A DNA stretch of 37,064 nucleotides, taken from assembly GCA_900547645.1 (NCBI GenBank), contig URHP01000008.1, positions 1 through 37,064 of the forward strand, read 5' to 3'. This document shows, in pieces, positions 13,640-23,624 of the stretch (the stretch's first letter is position 1; every line of letters starts with the position of its first letter). Source of the DNA: an uncultured Eubacteriales bacterium (GTDB lineage: Bacteria; Bacillota; Clostridia; Christensenellales; Borkfalkiaceae). The notes below the pieces were generated by a model, which searched no databases, was not told the DNA's origin, and saw nothing but the letters and a program-made list of their open reading frames with translations. Both the position numbers and the translations under genes were made by a program.

Positions 13640-16066
13640 TTAATGATTGAGCTGTTTCAGGTTCCAGATGTTTGTTGCGTAATCGCGGATGCTTCTGTCT
13701 GCGGAAAAATATCCCGCCGCAGCAATATTCATGAGGGATTTCCTGTTCCAGGAGAGTTTGTCACTGCGGTAGAGCGCATTTACCTTTGCCTGTGTCTTGC
13801 GGTAAGATTCATAGTCGGCAAGACACATATACGGATCGGCAACGGGCGCGTTCCGAAGCAGATAGTTTGCAATTTCGGCAAACGATGTGCCATTGAATCC
13901 GATGATGAGAGATTCGATGATCTTGCGCATTTCGGGATCCTGATTGTAATATGCGCTCGAATTGTAGCCGCTTGCCCAGATTTCGTCCACTTCATCCGCT
14001 TTCAGTCCGAAAATGAAGATATTTTCGTCTCCGACGCGCTGCGCCATTTCCACGTTTGCGCCGTCGAGGGTTCCGACCGTAAGCGCGCCGTTGATCATAA
14101 ACTTCATGTTCCCCGTTCCGGACGCTTCTTTTCCGGCAAGAGAGATCTGCTCGGAAATTTCGCTTGCAGGCATGAGGCTCTCCGACATGGTAACATTGTA
14201 GTTTTCCATGTAGACGACGTTCAGCTTTTCGTTGATTTTCGGATGCTTTTTGATGTCTTCGGAGAGATAGCAGATGAGTTTGATGATCATTTTTGCCATC
14301 TCATATCCCGCCGCAGCTTTTGCACCGAAAATATAGGTCTTCGGTTGCACGTCGAGATCGGGATTTTCCCGCAAGGCGTTATATTCCGCAATGATATGCA
14401 ACGCGTTGAGCAGCTGGCGCTTGTATTCATGCATACGCTTGACCTGCACGTCGAACAGCGTATCGGGATCGATCACGATGCCCTGCTGCTTTTTGGCAAA
14501 CTGCGCGAACTGCCGTTTTTTGATGGCTTTGATTTCGCCCAAGCGCTTGAGAACGCTCTCGTCGTCTGCAAATTTGCGGAGCCCTTCCAGCTTTTCCGCA
14601 TCCTTGTCGTAACCGTCTCCGATGCACTCCGTGATCAGCGCGCAGAGCTCGGGATTGGACTGATTGAGCCAGCGTCTGTGCGCGATCCCGTTGGTGACGT
14701 TGCAGAACTTTTCGGGCGTATATTCGTAAAAATCGCGGAAAATGCTCTCTTTGATGATATTACTGTGCAGTTCAGAGACGCCGTTTACGCTGTGTGAACC
14801 CATGACGCACAGATTTGCCATGCGTACGGTATTGTTTGCAAGCACCGCCATGCGTGAGATTTTGTTCCAATCTCCGGGATAGCGCTGCCACAGATCTTCG
14901 CAGAAACGGCGGTTGATCTCTTTGAGGATGCCGTAGATGCGCGGGACCCGCCGCGAGATGAGATCTTCCGACCAGGTTTCGAGTGCTTCCGCAAGAACGG
15001 TATGGTTGGTGTATGCGCAGGTCGCTGTCGTAATGTTCCAGGCGACCTCCCAGCTGAAATAATTTTCATCCACAAGGATGCGCATCAGTTCGGGGATCGC
15101 CAGCGCCGGGTGCGTATCGTTGATATGGATCGCCGCCATCTGCGGAAGCAGCGAAAGCGAACCATAGCGGCGCTTATGGTCGGCAACGATACATTGCAGC
15201 GACGCAGAGACAAGAAAATACTGCTGCTGAAGGCGCAGCGACTTTCCTTCGTAGTGATTGTCCGAAGGATACAGCACTTTGGAGATGAGCTGTGCTTCCG
15301 TATCTTCGCGCATCACTTCCGCATAGTTTCCCTGTGAAAAGAGCTGCATGTCGAACTTCTGTACGGCGCGCGCTCTCCAAAGACGGAGCGTGCTGACGGA
15401 ATCGGAATCCTTTCCCGAGACCATCATATCGTATGCGACGGCCTCCACTTCGCGCGCATTGCGGTAAATGGTCTCCATGCCGTGATCCGTCCACTTTTCC
15501 TCCAGGGTGCCGTCAAAGCGCACGATAAACCGCTTGTCGGCGCGTTGGATCAGCCAGGATTCTCCGCCCGGGAGCCAGACGTCGGGCAGTTCGATCTGCC
15601 ATCCGTCTACGATCTTCTGCTTGAACAATCCATACTGATAGCAGATGGAGAACCCCATTGCCGGATAGTTCTGCGTTGCGAGACCATCGAGAAAACATGC
15701 GGCAAGACGCCCGAGTCCCCCGTTTCCGAGCCCTGCGTCCGGTTCCTCTTCGTACAGATCTTCAAGGGATACCTTAAATCCCTTGAGTGCGCCCGAGAGC
15801 GCATCGTAGATGCCGAGATTGTAGACACTGTTTTTGAGCGAGCGTCCCATCAGAAATTCCATACACAGATAATAGACGCGCTTTGCCTTGGCGTTCTTGG
15901 TGCGCAGATGAAACTTCTGATGCTTTTCCGCCATGATGTCCCTTACGCTCATGACGACGGCACGGTAGATCTGGTCGCGCGTGGCTTCCTGCGGAATGAC
16001 GCCGAAATAGCGCGACAGTTTTCCCGTGATGAGGCGCTGCGCCTCCTGTTCGGTCAACTTGTTCAT
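13640..16066 (-). CDS. glgP: Glycogen/maltodextrin phosphorylase
   Basis: GlgP releases glucose-1-phosphate from the non-reducing ends of glycogen using phosphate and PLP. The 808 residues are full length. The N-terminal part has LGNGGLGRLAACFLDGLAT (about 105-125) and the PLP region is EASGTGNMKFMINGALTVGTLDGANVEM, whose lysine binds the cofactor. I chose ATG 16066 (MNKLTEQEAQ) because a GGGGAGA ribosome-binding site precedes it. The frame stays open further upstream into a hairpin region with no likely start. It follows glgA after a 147-bp gap that holds an internal terminator-like hairpin, so its level may differ from that of the upstream genes. Confidence 0.96.
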   Translation of the reverse strand: MNKLTEQEAQRLITGKLSRYFGVIPQEATRDQIYRAVVMSVRDIMAEKHQKFHLRTKNAKAKRVYYLCMEFLMGRSLKNSVYNLGIYDALSGALKGFKVSLEDLYEEEPDAGLGNGGLGRLAACFLDGLATQNYPAMGFSICYQYGLFKQKIVDGWQIELPDVWLPGGESWLIQRADKRFIVRFDGTLEEKWTDHGMETIYRNAREVEAVAYDMMVSGKDSDSVSTLRLWRARAVQKFDMQLFSQGNYAEVMREDTEAQLISKVLYPSDNHYEGKSLRLQQQYFLVSASLQCIVADHKRRYGSLSLLPQMAAIHINDTHPALAIPELMRILVDENYFSWEVAWNITTATCAYTNHTVLAEALETWSEDLISRRVPRIYGILKEINRRFCEDLWQRYPGDWNKISRMAVLANNTVRMANLCVMGSHSVNGVSELHSNIIKESIFRDFYEYTPEKFCNVTNGIAHRRWLNQSNPELCALITECIGDGYDKDAEKLEGLRKFADDESVLKRLGEIKAIKKRQFAQFAKKQQGIVIDPDTLFDVQVKRMHEYKRQLLNALHIIAEYNALRENPDLDVQPKTYIFGAKAAAGYEMAKMIIKLICYLSEDIKKHPKINEKLNVVYMENYNVTMSESLMPASEISEQISLAGKEASGTGNMKFMINGALTVGTLDGANVEMAQRVGDENIFIFGLKADEVDEIWASGYNSSAYYNQDPEMRKIIESLIIGFNGTSFAEIANYLLRNAPVADPYMCLADYESYRKTQAKVNALYRSDKLSWNRKSLMNIAAAGYFSADRSIRDYATNIWNLKQLNH

Positions 16067-16135
16067 TGAATTGTATCTCCCCAAAAAATTATCGCAACGT
16101 GACAGCTCCCCTGTCCCCGGTCGACAAGAAAGCAT

Positions 16136-16181
16136 AAAAATGGAGGGGCAAAGAAGCCAAAGGAAAAGCGTCTTGCCCCTC
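16136..16181 (-). terminator. Internal terminator-like hairpin between glgA and glgP
   Basis: On the - strand GAGGGGCAAGA (16181-16171) pairs with the downstream arm TCTTTGCCCCTC (16154-16143), followed by CA and TTTTT (16140-16136). It sits inside an operon, so it is probably leaky or serves as an RNA-stability element. A smaller ACGGAC/GTCCGT hairpin lies just before it. Confidence 0.6.
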
Positions 16182-16213
16182 TTCCTGTTTTTGTCCCGAC
16201 GGACGGCGTCCGT

Positions 16214-17833
16214 TTATTTGAGCATGCCGAGATAGAGCCCTTCGTAGTACTTGGCGGAAGTCGCCCAGGAGAAATCCGTCTCCATCGCCTTTTTCTGCAG
16301 CGCTTTCCACGCATTCTTATCGCGGTAGACGCCGAGCGCCTCGTTGATGACGTAGAGCATGTCGTAGGCGTTGTAGTCGTGGAAGGTAAAGCCGTTCCCG
16401 CCCGCGCCGTACGGCTGAATGCTGTCGCGCAGACCCCCTGTTTCGCGCACGATCGCCACGGTGCCATAGCGCGATGCGATCATCTGCGACAGTCCGCAGG
16501 GTTCGCTCTTGGAAGGCATCAGGAACAGATCTGCGCCCGAATAGATCTTGCGGGACAGGTCGGAATTGAAGGAAATGATAGAAACCACCTTTCCCTGATA
16601 CCTGCGCGCGAGATCGCTGAAATAGTTCTCATAAGTGGAATCACCCGTGCCGAGGAGTACGAACTGAACGTCCTGACGGAGTACCTGTTCGATCACCTCG
16701 CGTACGAGATCAAGCCCCTTATGCGCGACGAGACGGGTGATCATTGCAATGATCGGCGTGTCCGGTTTGACGGGAAGATTGAGCATACGCTGCAGCTCTT
16801 CCTTACAGATCGCCTTATTGGAAGGATTTTCTGCATCATAGTTGGCAAACAGCGATTTATCCGTCTTAGGATTGTAGTAATCAACGTCGATGCCGTTGAG
16901 GATCCCGCACAGTTTGAACTCGTTTCTGCGGATGATGGGATCCAGCCCGTGCGCGTAGTACGGATCTTTGATTTCTCCCGCATACGTCGGGCTGACCGTC
17001 GAGAAGCGTTCGCTGCATTCGATGGCGCCTTTCATAAGGTTGATGCAGCGGTCGTATTCGACCAGATAGCGGTAGCGGTTGGAAATCCCGAACAGGTCCT
17101 CAAGAATATCGAGCGAATATTTGCCCTGATATTCGATATTGTGGATGGTGAAAACCGAACGGATAAACTGATATTCGGGACGGAAGCAATAGATGGTCTT
17201 CAGATACAGCGCCGCCAGCGCCGCCTGCCAGTCGTGGCAGTGCAGAATGTCCGGATAAAAATTGAGGAAGGACAGGATCTCCATGACGCCGCGGCAGAAG
17301 AACGCAAAACGTTCGCCGTCGTCATAATAGCCGTAACAGCCGGGACGCTTGAAGTAATACTCGTTATCGACGAAGTAGAACTTCACGTTGTCCTTTTCAT
17401 ATTCAAAGATTCCGCAGTACTGATTCCGCCAGGAAAGCGGAACAAAGATATTGCCGATAAACTTGAAATCTTTCCGGTATTCCTTTTTGATGTCCTGATA
17501 GAGCGGGATGATCACGCGCACGTCATAACTTTCGTCCTTGGCGATCGCCTTGGAAAGCGAGCCGATGACTTCGGCAAGCCCGCCCGTCGCAATAAAAGGC
17601 GCAGCCTCGGATGCGACAAACATGATCTTCTTTTTGGGCTCTACGCGGACTTCGGGCGCGGGAGCAGGCACGGGAGCCTCTTCCGGCACCGGAGCCACTT
17701 CTTCCACGGGCGGAAGATTGACGATCGCCGCCTCTTCCGCAGGGGCAGTCACTTTCTGTTCTTCTGCGGGAGCTGCTGCTTTCGGTTTCTTTGCCGCAGG
17801 ATTTTTCTTTGCCGTATTTTTGGTTGCTGCCAT
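16214..17833 (-). CDS. glgA: Glycogen synthase with Ala/Pro/Lys-rich N-terminal extension
   Basis: GlgA transfers glucose from ADP-glucose to growing alpha-1,4-glucan chains (GT5 family). The protein has 539 residues, but the enzyme proper begins only at about residue 67 (KKKIMFVASEAAPF). The first 66 residues are low in complexity: a basic Lys/Ala/Pro part, then an acidic Glu/Pro/Ala part. The GT5 loop reads IATGGLAEV, with Ala at position 82 where many GlgA proteins have a lysine (KTGGL). The C-terminal nucleotide-binding region has PSKSEPCGLSQMIASRYGTV...ETGGLRDSI. The start is fixed by AAGGAGG 6 nt before ATG 17833. The extension is therefore genuinely translated. Confidence 0.95.
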   Translation of the reverse strand: MAATKNTAKKNPAAKKPKAAAPAEEQKVTAPAEEAAIVNLPPVEEVAPVPEEAPVPAPAPEVRVEPKKKIMFVASEAAPFIATGGLAEVIGSLSKAIAKDESYDVRVIIPLYQDIKKEYRKDFKFIGNIFVPLSWRNQYCGIFEYEKDNVKFYFVDNEYYFKRPGCYGYYDDGERFAFFCRGVMEILSFLNFYPDILHCHDWQAALAALYLKTIYCFRPEYQFIRSVFTIHNIEYQGKYSLDILEDLFGISNRYRYLVEYDRCINLMKGAIECSERFSTVSPTYAGEIKDPYYAHGLDPIIRRNEFKLCGILNGIDVDYYNPKTDKSLFANYDAENPSNKAICKEELQRMLNLPVKPDTPIIAMITRLVAHKGLDLVREVIEQVLRQDVQFVLLGTGDSTYENYFSDLARRYQGKVVSIISFNSDLSRKIYSGADLFLMPSKSEPCGLSQMIASRYGTVAIVRETGGLRDSIQPYGAGGNGFTFHDYNAYDMLYVINEALGVYRDKNAWKALQKKAMETDFSWATSAKYYEGLYLGMLK

Positions 17834-17891
17834 GGTTGACCTCCTTATCATTCCCCTTTTCGCAAGATTTTACCGCATGAAGTGCGTATTG

Positions 17892-19004
17892 TTACAGCAT
17901 TCTGCCCTTGGCGATGAAGTAAGGCAGTTCTTCGCATCCGGCAAGATGACGTCTGTCGCGCACGACGACGTTCTTGTCCGTGATCACGCAGTCAAGCTGG
18001 ACGCCGGAGCCGATCACGCTGTCCTGCATGATGATGGAATTTTTGACGACGCTCCCCTTTCCGACTTTGACGCCGCGGAAAAGAATGCAGTTTTCCACCG
18101 TTCCTTCGATCTCGCAGCCGTCGGAGATGAGTGAATTTTTGACCACTGCGCCGTCCGCATATTTGCTGGGTGCGGAATCACGGACCTTGGTGTAGATGTC
18201 GCGCGCGCCGAACAGCTCGTCGCGGACGTCCTTTTTCAGCAATTCCATGCTGTGCTGATAATATTTCTGCAGCGAATCGATGCCGGCGTAGTACCCCTTG
18301 AAATTATATCCGTAGATCTTGAGCGTATCGACATTCTTGCTGAGAATATCTCTTCCGAAGCTGGAGAGTCCGCGCGTCACCGCATCCTGAATAATGTTGA
18401 TCAGGAACTCGCGGTTGAGTACCATGACGTTGATATAGACGTTGCTCTTTGATTTGGCTTTGAGCTTCGGGTTGATTTTAAGCCCCGTAACTCTGCCGTC
18501 CTCGTCGGATGTGAGCGTCATAAAATAACCGGAATCGACAGGGCCCTCTTCTTCATGATAGACCATCGTAATGTCGGCGCCCTTCTCTTCATGATAGGCG
18601 ATCACGGCGGCAATATCGATATGTGCGATCCCGTCGCAGTCGGAGATGACGACATAGTCCTCGTTTCTGTGATTGAGGAATCCCGTGATGCCCTTCAGCG
18701 CTTCGAGCCTGTTGGTATAGGGCGCGTCCGTTTCGTCGGAATAGGGCGGAAGCAGAATGATGCCGCCGTCCTTGCGCGCGAGATCCCAGTCTTTGCCGCT
18801 TCCGAGATGATCGAGGAGCGACTGATAGTTATATTTTGTGACGACGCCGACCGTTGTAATTCCCGCATTCACGAAATTGGAGAGCGTGAAATCGATCAGA
18901 CGATACCGCCCGCCATACGGGATGGACGCCATCGTTCTGTGGCGGGAGAGCTCCGGAATATCTTCGTCGTGCACGTTGGAAAAAATAACGCCTACAGTAG
19001 CCAT
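17892..19004 (-). CDS. glgD: GlgD, regulatory subunit of ADP-glucose pyrophosphorylase
   Basis: GlgD is the non-catalytic partner of GlgC in Firmicutes. Together they make ADP-glucose for glycogen synthesis. The 370 residues have the nucleotidyltransferase fold and a C-terminal left-handed beta-helix (SKYADGAVVKNSLISDGCEIEGTVENC). The catalytic loop of GlgC (GGQGSRL) is replaced by SNVHDEDIPELSRHR, and the GlgC segment GTANA is missing, both typical of GlgD. The start ATG 19004 is preceded by GGGGGAG, which lies inside the last codons of glgC. The gap to glgC is only 4 nt, giving tight coupling and matched amounts of the two subunits. Confidence 0.94.
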   Translation of the reverse strand: MATVGVIFSNVHDEDIPELSRHRTMASIPYGGRYRLIDFTLSNFVNAGITTVGVVTKYNYQSLLDHLGSGKDWDLARKDGGIILLPPYSDETDAPYTNRLEALKGITGFLNHRNEDYVVISDCDGIAHIDIAAVIAYHEEKGADITMVYHEEEGPVDSGYFMTLTSDEDGRVTGLKINPKLKAKSKSNVYINVMVLNREFLINIIQDAVTRGLSSFGRDILSKNVDTLKIYGYNFKGYYAGIDSLQKYYQHSMELLKKDVRDELFGARDIYTKVRDSAPSKYADGAVVKNSLISDGCEIEGTVENCILFRGVKVGKGSVVKNSIIMQDSVIGSGVQLDCVITDKNVVVRDRRHLAGCEELPYFIAKGRML

Positions 19005-19008
19005 ATTG

Positions 19009-20205
19009 TTACTCCCCCTTGTAATCCTTGTCAAGGATCTGACCGCCGGCGACTTTTGCGCCTGCGCCGATCGTAATGTTTCTGCCGAGCACCGCGATCC
19101 CGGCGCCCGTTTCTTTTTCTTCGCCGACGACGGCTCCGCTTTCGATCACGGTGTTTTCGTCCACAATGGAATAATAGACTTTCGCCCCTTTCTTGACGAC
19201 AGTCCCCGCCATCAGCACGCTGTCAACGACTTCCGCCCCCTCTTCGATCACCACGTTGCTGGAAAGAACGGAATGCATGACGGTACCGTCGATCTCGCAG
19301 CCGAGCGAAATGAGGGAATTTCCGACGATCGCCTTTTCTCCGATATATTCGGGCGGCGCAAGCGGATTGCGCGAATGGATCTTCCAATCCGGATCGTTCA
19401 CGTCGAACGCGGGTTCTTCGCCGAGCAGATCCATATTGGCTTCCCACAGCGAAGAGATGGTGCCGACATCCTTCCAATAACCGCTGAATCGGTAGGAGTA
19501 CATTTTTTCTCCAGCGTTCAGCATTGCGGGCAGAACGTCCTTGCCGAAGTCCTTGCTGGAATTGGGATTGTCGTCGTCTTCCGTGAGATATTTGAACAGT
19601 TTGCTTGCCGTGAAGATATAAATTCCCATGGAAGCAAGATTGCTCTTGGGCTGTTTGGGCTTTTCTTCAAACTGATAGATGGAGCCGTCTTCGTTGGTGT
19701 TGAGGATCCCGAAACGGGAAGCCTCCTTCATGGGGACTTCGATGGCGGCGATCGTGCAGTCCGCGCCCGTCGCCTTGTGCGCCTTCAGCATGGCTTCATA
19801 ATCCATCTTATAAATGTGGTCTCCCGAAAGGATGAGCACATAATCCGGATTATATTTTTTCATGAACGCCATATTCTGATAGATCGCGTTTGCCGTGCCT
19901 TCGAACCAGGAAGATTTTTTCTTAGCCTGATAGGGCGAGAGGATATGTACGCCGCCGAACGAGCGGTCAAGATCCCACGGCTGTCCGTTCCCGATATATT
20001 CATTGAGTTCGAGCGGTTCGTATTGGGTAAGAACCCCGACCGTATCGATGCCCGAATTGATGCAGTTCGACAGCGGGAAATCGATGATCCGATACTTTCC
20101 GCCGAATGCGACCGCAGGCTTTGCAATGTTGTTTGTGAGCGCGTACAGACGGCTGCCCTGTCCGCCCGCAAGCAACATTGCGACACATTCTTTCTTTCTT
20201 TGCAT
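19009..20205 (-). CDS. glgC: Glucose-1-phosphate adenylyltransferase (catalytic subunit)
   Basis: GlgC makes ADP-glucose from glucose-1-phosphate and ATP, the committed step of bacterial glycogen synthesis. The 398 residues show the nucleotide-binding loop [15 protein letters not shown] (about 10-24), the [19 protein letters not shown] segment, the [12 protein letters not shown] motif, the metal-binding [11 protein letters not shown] and a C-terminal beta-helix of hexapeptide repeats. I chose ATG 20205 ([10 protein letters not shown]) because GGGGG lies 6 nt upstream. The in-frame ATG at 20223 precedes that site. The gene follows glgB after 29 bp and leads directly into glgD. Confidence 0.96.
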   Translation of the reverse strand: MQRKKECVAMLLAGGQGSRLYALTNNIAKPAVAFGGKYRIIDFPLSNCINSGIDTVGVLTQYEPLELNEYIGNGQPWDLDRSFGGVHILSPYQAKKKSSWFEGTANAIYQNMAFMKKYNPDYVLILSGDHIYKMDYEAMLKAHKATGADCTIAAIEVPMKEASRFGILNTNEDGSIYQFEEKPKQPKSNLASMGIYIFTASKLFKYLTEDDDNPNSSKDFGKDVLPAMLNAGEKMYSYRFSGYWKDVGTISSLWEANMDLLGEEPAFDVNDPDWKIHSRNPLAPPEYIGEKAIVGNSLISLGCEIDGTVMHSVLSSNVVIEEGAEVVDSVLMAGTVVKKGAKVYYSIVDENTVIESGAVVGEEKETGAGIAVLGRNITIGAGAKVAGGQILDKDYKGE

Positions 20206-20234
20206 AAAGAACCCCCTAATCATATCTGTTTTGT

Positions 20235-22241
20235 CTATACTTTCTTCGGCGCTTTCGCCGCAGATGCCTTTCCGGGCGCTTTGACCGCCCTTCCCCCATT
20301 CGTCTTAGCAGCCTTCGGAGCATCCGGTTCGCGCACCAGATACAGACAGGTCAGCTTCGGCATATCGATCGGAATAGAGAACGGTTTGCCGTGACCGGGC
20401 TTTTTCACGGCGCTGAAAATGCGCTTGGTGATCTTTCCGTCCCCTCCGTATTTCTTATCATCCGTATTGAATACAAGCTTATATTTTCCGCGCTGCGGAA
20501 CCCCCAACCGGTAACCCGGCATATCCACGCCGGAGAAGCAGACGATCACGATCAGTTCGTTCCCTGCTTTGTCTCTGCGGATAAAAGAAACGATATTCTT
20601 ATCGGCGTCGTCCGGAGCAAGCCACTCAAATCCGTCCCACGAATCTTCTACTTCGTAGAGCGCAGCGGTCGTGCGGTAGAAGTCGTTCAGTTCTTTGACC
20701 ATAACGGAGAGTTTCCCGTGCAGTTCGTAGGTATCGCGCAGGAAAAATTCCAGCCCTTCGTGATAGTCCCATTCCTTGAACTGACCGAATTCATATCCCA
20801 TGAAATTGAGCTTTTTCCCGGGATGCGCCATCATATAGCCGAGGAACGACCGCACGCCGGCAAACTTTTCTTCATAAGTGCCGGGCATCTTGTTGATGAG
20901 CGAACACTTTCCGTGTACGACTTCATCGTGCGAGATGGGGAGCACGTAGTTTTCCGAGAAGGCGTACATCATGGAGAACGTGAGCTTGCTGTGATTGTAA
21001 CTTCTGAAATAGGGATTGAGGCACAGGTAGGAGAGCATATCGTTCATCCAGCCCATGTTCCATTTGAAGTTGAAGCCGAGTCCGCCCACCGAACCGGGTT
21101 TTGTGACCAGTCCCCACGCCGTAGATTCCTCTGCGATCATCAGCGCATAGGGATAGCGCAGGAAGACCGCTTCATTGAGCTTGCGCAGGAACGCGATCGC
21201 TTCCAGATTCTTGTTTTCGCCGTAGATGTTCGGCACCCATTCGCCGGGACGCTTATCATAGTCAAGATAGAGCATGGAAGCGACGGCATCCACGCGAAGC
21301 CCGTCCACATGGTATTTGTCAAAAAAGAAGCAGGCGTCCGAAATGAGGAAAGAAAGAACCTCGTTCCTGCCGTAATCGAAACGGCGGGTTCCCCAGCTCT
21401 TGTGCTCCATTCTGTCCCACTGATTGCTTTCATACAGCGGTTGACCGTCAAATTCATAGAGCCCCTGTGCGTCTTTGGGGAAGTGCGCGGGAACCCAGTC
21501 GAGAATGACGCCGATGCCCGCCTTATGGAACTCGTCCACCAGGCGCATAAAATCCTTGGGCGTTCCCATGCGGGAAGTGACGGCGTAATATCCCGTTACC
21601 TGATATCCCCAGGAGCCTTCAAAGGGAAATTCGGTCACAGGCATGAATTCGACGTGCGTATAGCCCATCTCCTTGACGTAGGGCACGAGCTCGCGCGCAA
21701 GGTCGAGGTAGGAATAGTAATTGCCGTCTGCATGACGCTTCCATGAGAGCAGATTGACCTCGTAGATATTCATGGGCGAAGCGAAAATATTGCGCTTGGA
21801 GATCGCTTCGAAATAGTTCTTGTCCTGCCATTCGTACCCGTCAAGGTCGTAGAGCTTGGAAGCCGTTGCGGGCGGCGTTTCGGTATGAAAACCGACGGGA
21901 TCCGCCTTCATGAGCTGTCTTCCGTCCGCTGCGGTAATGCAGTACTTATAGGTGTCATACTGTTTGAGCCCGGGAATAAAGAGCTCAAAGCTCTCCCCGT
22001 CCACCATGCGTTCCATCACGTTACGCTCGGCGTTCCAGTCGTTGAAATCCCCTACGACGGAAACGCTGCGCGCATGGGGCGCCCAGACGCGGAAGATGTA
22101 GCCCTCCTGCCATTCGCGTACTTCTTTGTGCGCGCCGAAAAGTTCATAAATACGGTCGTTCTTGCCGTGGTGGTAAAGATAGAGCGGAAAATCCGTCATG
22201 CTGCCCGTCGTCTTGTCTGTTCCGTTTTCCTTCTTCAGCAT
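20235..22241 (-). CDS. glgB: 1,4-alpha-glucan branching enzyme with basic Lys/Ala tail
   Basis: GlgB cuts alpha-1,4 glucan chains and rejoins them as alpha-1,6 branches. The 668 residues have an N-terminal CBM48 domain ([21 protein letters not shown], about 50-70) and a GH13 barrel: [12 protein letters not shown], the nucleophile in [14 protein letters not shown], the acid/base Glu in MIAEESTAW and the aspartate in SHDEVVHGK. The C-terminal 30 or so residues after LYLVRE are Lys/Ala/Pro-rich, ending AAKAPKKV, and lie outside the normal fold. ATG 22241 has AAGGAG close upstream. It is the first gene of the glycogen operon, under the promoter at 22317-22345. Confidence 0.95.
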   Translation of the reverse strand: MLKKENGTDKTTGSMTDFPLYLYHHGKNDRIYELFGAHKEVREWQEGYIFRVWAPHARSVSVVGDFNDWNAERNVMERMVDGESFELFIPGLKQYDTYKYCITAADGRQLMKADPVGFHTETPPATASKLYDLDGYEWQDKNYFEAISKRNIFASPMNIYEVNLLSWKRHADGNYYSYLDLARELVPYVKEMGYTHVEFMPVTEFPFEGSWGYQVTGYYAVTSRMGTPKDFMRLVDEFHKAGIGVILDWVPAHFPKDAQGLYEFDGQPLYESNQWDRMEHKSWGTRRFDYGRNEVLSFLISDACFFFDKYHVDGLRVDAVASMLYLDYDKRPGEWVPNIYGENKNLEAIAFLRKLNEAVFLRYPYALMIAEESTAWGLVTKPGSVGGLGFNFKWNMGWMNDMLSYLCLNPYFRSYNHSKLTFSMMYAFSENYVLPISHDEVVHGKCSLINKMPGTYEEKFAGVRSFLGYMMAHPGKKLNFMGYEFGQFKEWDYHEGLEFFLRDTYELHGKLSVMVKELNDFYRTTAALYEVEDSWDGFEWLAPDDADKNIVSFIRRDKAGNELIVIVCFSGVDMPGYRLGVPQRGKYKLVFNTDDKKYGGDGKITKRIFSAVKKPGHGKPFSIPIDMPKLTCLYLVREPDAPKAAKTNGGRAVKAPGKASAAKAPKKV

Positions 22242-22316
22242 CTCGTCTCCTTCAGAAACCTGTCGTTCCCCCTTCTTTTTTGTCCGGACGGAAAATATCC
22301 GCCGTACATCGGTCTT

Positions 22317-22345
22317 ATTATACTATATTTTGCGCTCGGTTTCAA
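22317..22345 (-). promoter_or_regulatory. Glycogen operon promoter (TTGAAA-17-TATAAT)
   Basis: On the - strand TTGAAA (22340-22345) and TATAAT (22317-22322) are 17 bp apart. The leader of about 70 nt ends in AAGGAG before glgB. It appears to drive glgB, glgC, glgD, glgA, glgP and the amylase as one unit. Confidence 0.85.
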
Positions 22346-22410
22346 TACCCAATTTGCAAATTTTAACGATTTTTTATAAAAAATTTGTCAGGAGCGGCGA
22401 AATGCCCCTC

Positions 22411-22442
22411 AAAAAAATCCCCCTCGGCACAGATCCGAGGGG
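22411..22442 (-). terminator. ilvC terminator
   Basis: On the - strand CCCCTCGG and CCGAGGGG (22420-22427 with 22435-22442) form a GC-rich stem with a 7-nt loop, followed by A-TTTTTTT (22417-22411). Confidence 0.9.
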
Positions 22443-22448
22443 AAAATA

Positions 22449-23498
22449 TCATTTTGTTTCGCTGTATTTGTCTTCCTTATTCCAGGAATAAAGTTCCCTG
22501 AGTTCCTCGCCCACCTTTTCCAGCATGTGCGACGCCTCTTTTTCGCGGCAGGCGTTGAAGTGCGCGCGTCCGCCGCTCTTATTTTCGGAGATCCACTTGG
22601 AAGCAAACGTTCCGTCCTGGATCTCGGAAAGCACCTTCTTCATTTCCTTCTTGGTCTCGTCCGTGATGAGCCGCTTGCCCGTCTCATAGTCGCCGAACTC
22701 CGCCGTATCGGAGATGGAGTAACGCATCTTTTTGAAGCCGCCGTTGTAGATCAGATCGACGATGAGCTTCATTTCGTGGATGCATTCAAAATAGGCGTTG
22801 CGGGGATCGTAGCCCGCTTCGACGAGCGTCTCAAAGCCTGCTTTCATGAGCGCCGTCACGCCGCCGCACAGCACTGCCTGCTCGCCGAATAGGTCGGTCT
22901 CCGTCTCGCATTTGAACGTCGTCTCCAACACGCCCGCGCGCGCGCCGCCGATGCCGAGCGCATACGCCAATGCAATGTCCATCGTGTCGCCCGAGGGATC
23001 CTGATAGACCGCCACAAGGTCGGGAACGCCGTGGCCTTCCACATATTCGCTGCGCACCGTATGCCCGGGACCCTTGGGTGCGATCATGAAGACGTTGACG
23101 TCCGCGGGAGGAACGATCTGTTTGAAATGAATGTTGAATCCGTGCGCAAACGCAAGATATTTTCCCTCCGACAGAACGGGCGCAACGCTCTCTTTATAGA
23201 TATCCGCCATCTTTTCGTCGGGCGTGAGCATCATGATGACGTCCGCTTTTTCCGCCGCTTCACGCACGGGATACACCTCGAACCCCGCCTGTTCCGCGAT
23301 GGGCCAGGTTCTGCCGCCCTGATTCAGACCGATAATGACGCGGATCCCGCTGTCCTTCAGATTGAGCGCATGCGCGTGTCCCTGACTGCCGAAGCCGATG
23401 ACGGCGACGGTCTTGTTTTTGAGCCGCTTTAAATCGCAGTCTGCCTCGTGGAAGATACGCGCTTCCTGTGTTTCTGGATCGTAGATCTTATGTGTCAT
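22449..23498 (-). CDS. ilvC: Ketol-acid reductoisomerase (class I)
   Basis: IlvC is the NAD(P)H and magnesium dependent enzyme of valine, leucine and isoleucine synthesis. It converts acetolactate by alkyl migration and reduction. The 349 residues start with a Rossmann domain ([15 protein letters not shown], about 34-47), and the metal-binding acids are seen in the C-terminal knotted domain ([14 protein letters not shown] and [13 protein letters not shown]). The cofactor-specificity loop reads GLNQGGRTW rather than the common GLRxGSxSW type, so cofactor preference is uncertain. It stands alone, not with ilvB/ilvN, with its own promoter and terminator. GGAGG precedes the ATG. Confidence 0.95.
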   Translation of the reverse strand: MTHKIYDPETQEARIFHEADCDLKRLKNKTVAVIGFGSQGHAHALNLKDSGIRVIIGLNQGGRTWPIAEQAGFEVYPVREAAEKADVIMMLTPDEKMADIYKESVAPVLSEGKYLAFAHGFNIHFKQIVPPADVNVFMIAPKGPGHTVRSEYVEGHGVPDLVAVYQDPSGDTMDIALAYALGIGGARAGVLETTFKCETETDLFGEQAVLCGGVTALMKAGFETLVEAGYDPRNAYFECIHEMKLIVDLIYNGGFKKMRYSISDTAEFGDYETGKRLITDETKKEMKKVLSEIQDGTFASKWISENKSGGRAHFNACREKEASHMLEKVGEELRELYSWNKEDKYSETK

Positions 23499-23535
23499 TG
23501 TTCAGTCCTCCGTAGCGATGCTTTTCTTTGATAAT

Positions 23536-23565
23536 ATTATACCCCCCTGCCGCCGTTTCCGTCAA
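23536..23565 (-). promoter_or_regulatory. ilvC promoter (TTGACG-18-TATAAT)
   Basis: On the - strand TTGACG (23560-23565) and TATAAT (23536-23541) are 18 bp apart. The motif TCTCCGATTG lies 1 nt upstream of the -35. Confidence 0.82.
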
Positions 23566-23624
23566 GCAATCGGAGATATTTTTTATTGAAAATCCCCGAT
23601 TGCGGCTTTCGGTTTCTCCGATTG
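23566..23624. repeat. Three CCGATTG copies between the divergent ilvC and DUF815 promoters
   Basis: CAATCGGAGA (23567-23576) and TCTCCGATTG (23615-23624) are a perfect 10-bp inverted repeat, each next to a -35 box. A further copy, CCGATTGC, is at 23596-23603 and pairs perfectly with GCAATCGG at 23566-23573. This arrangement suggests a shared operator. Confidence 0.6.
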
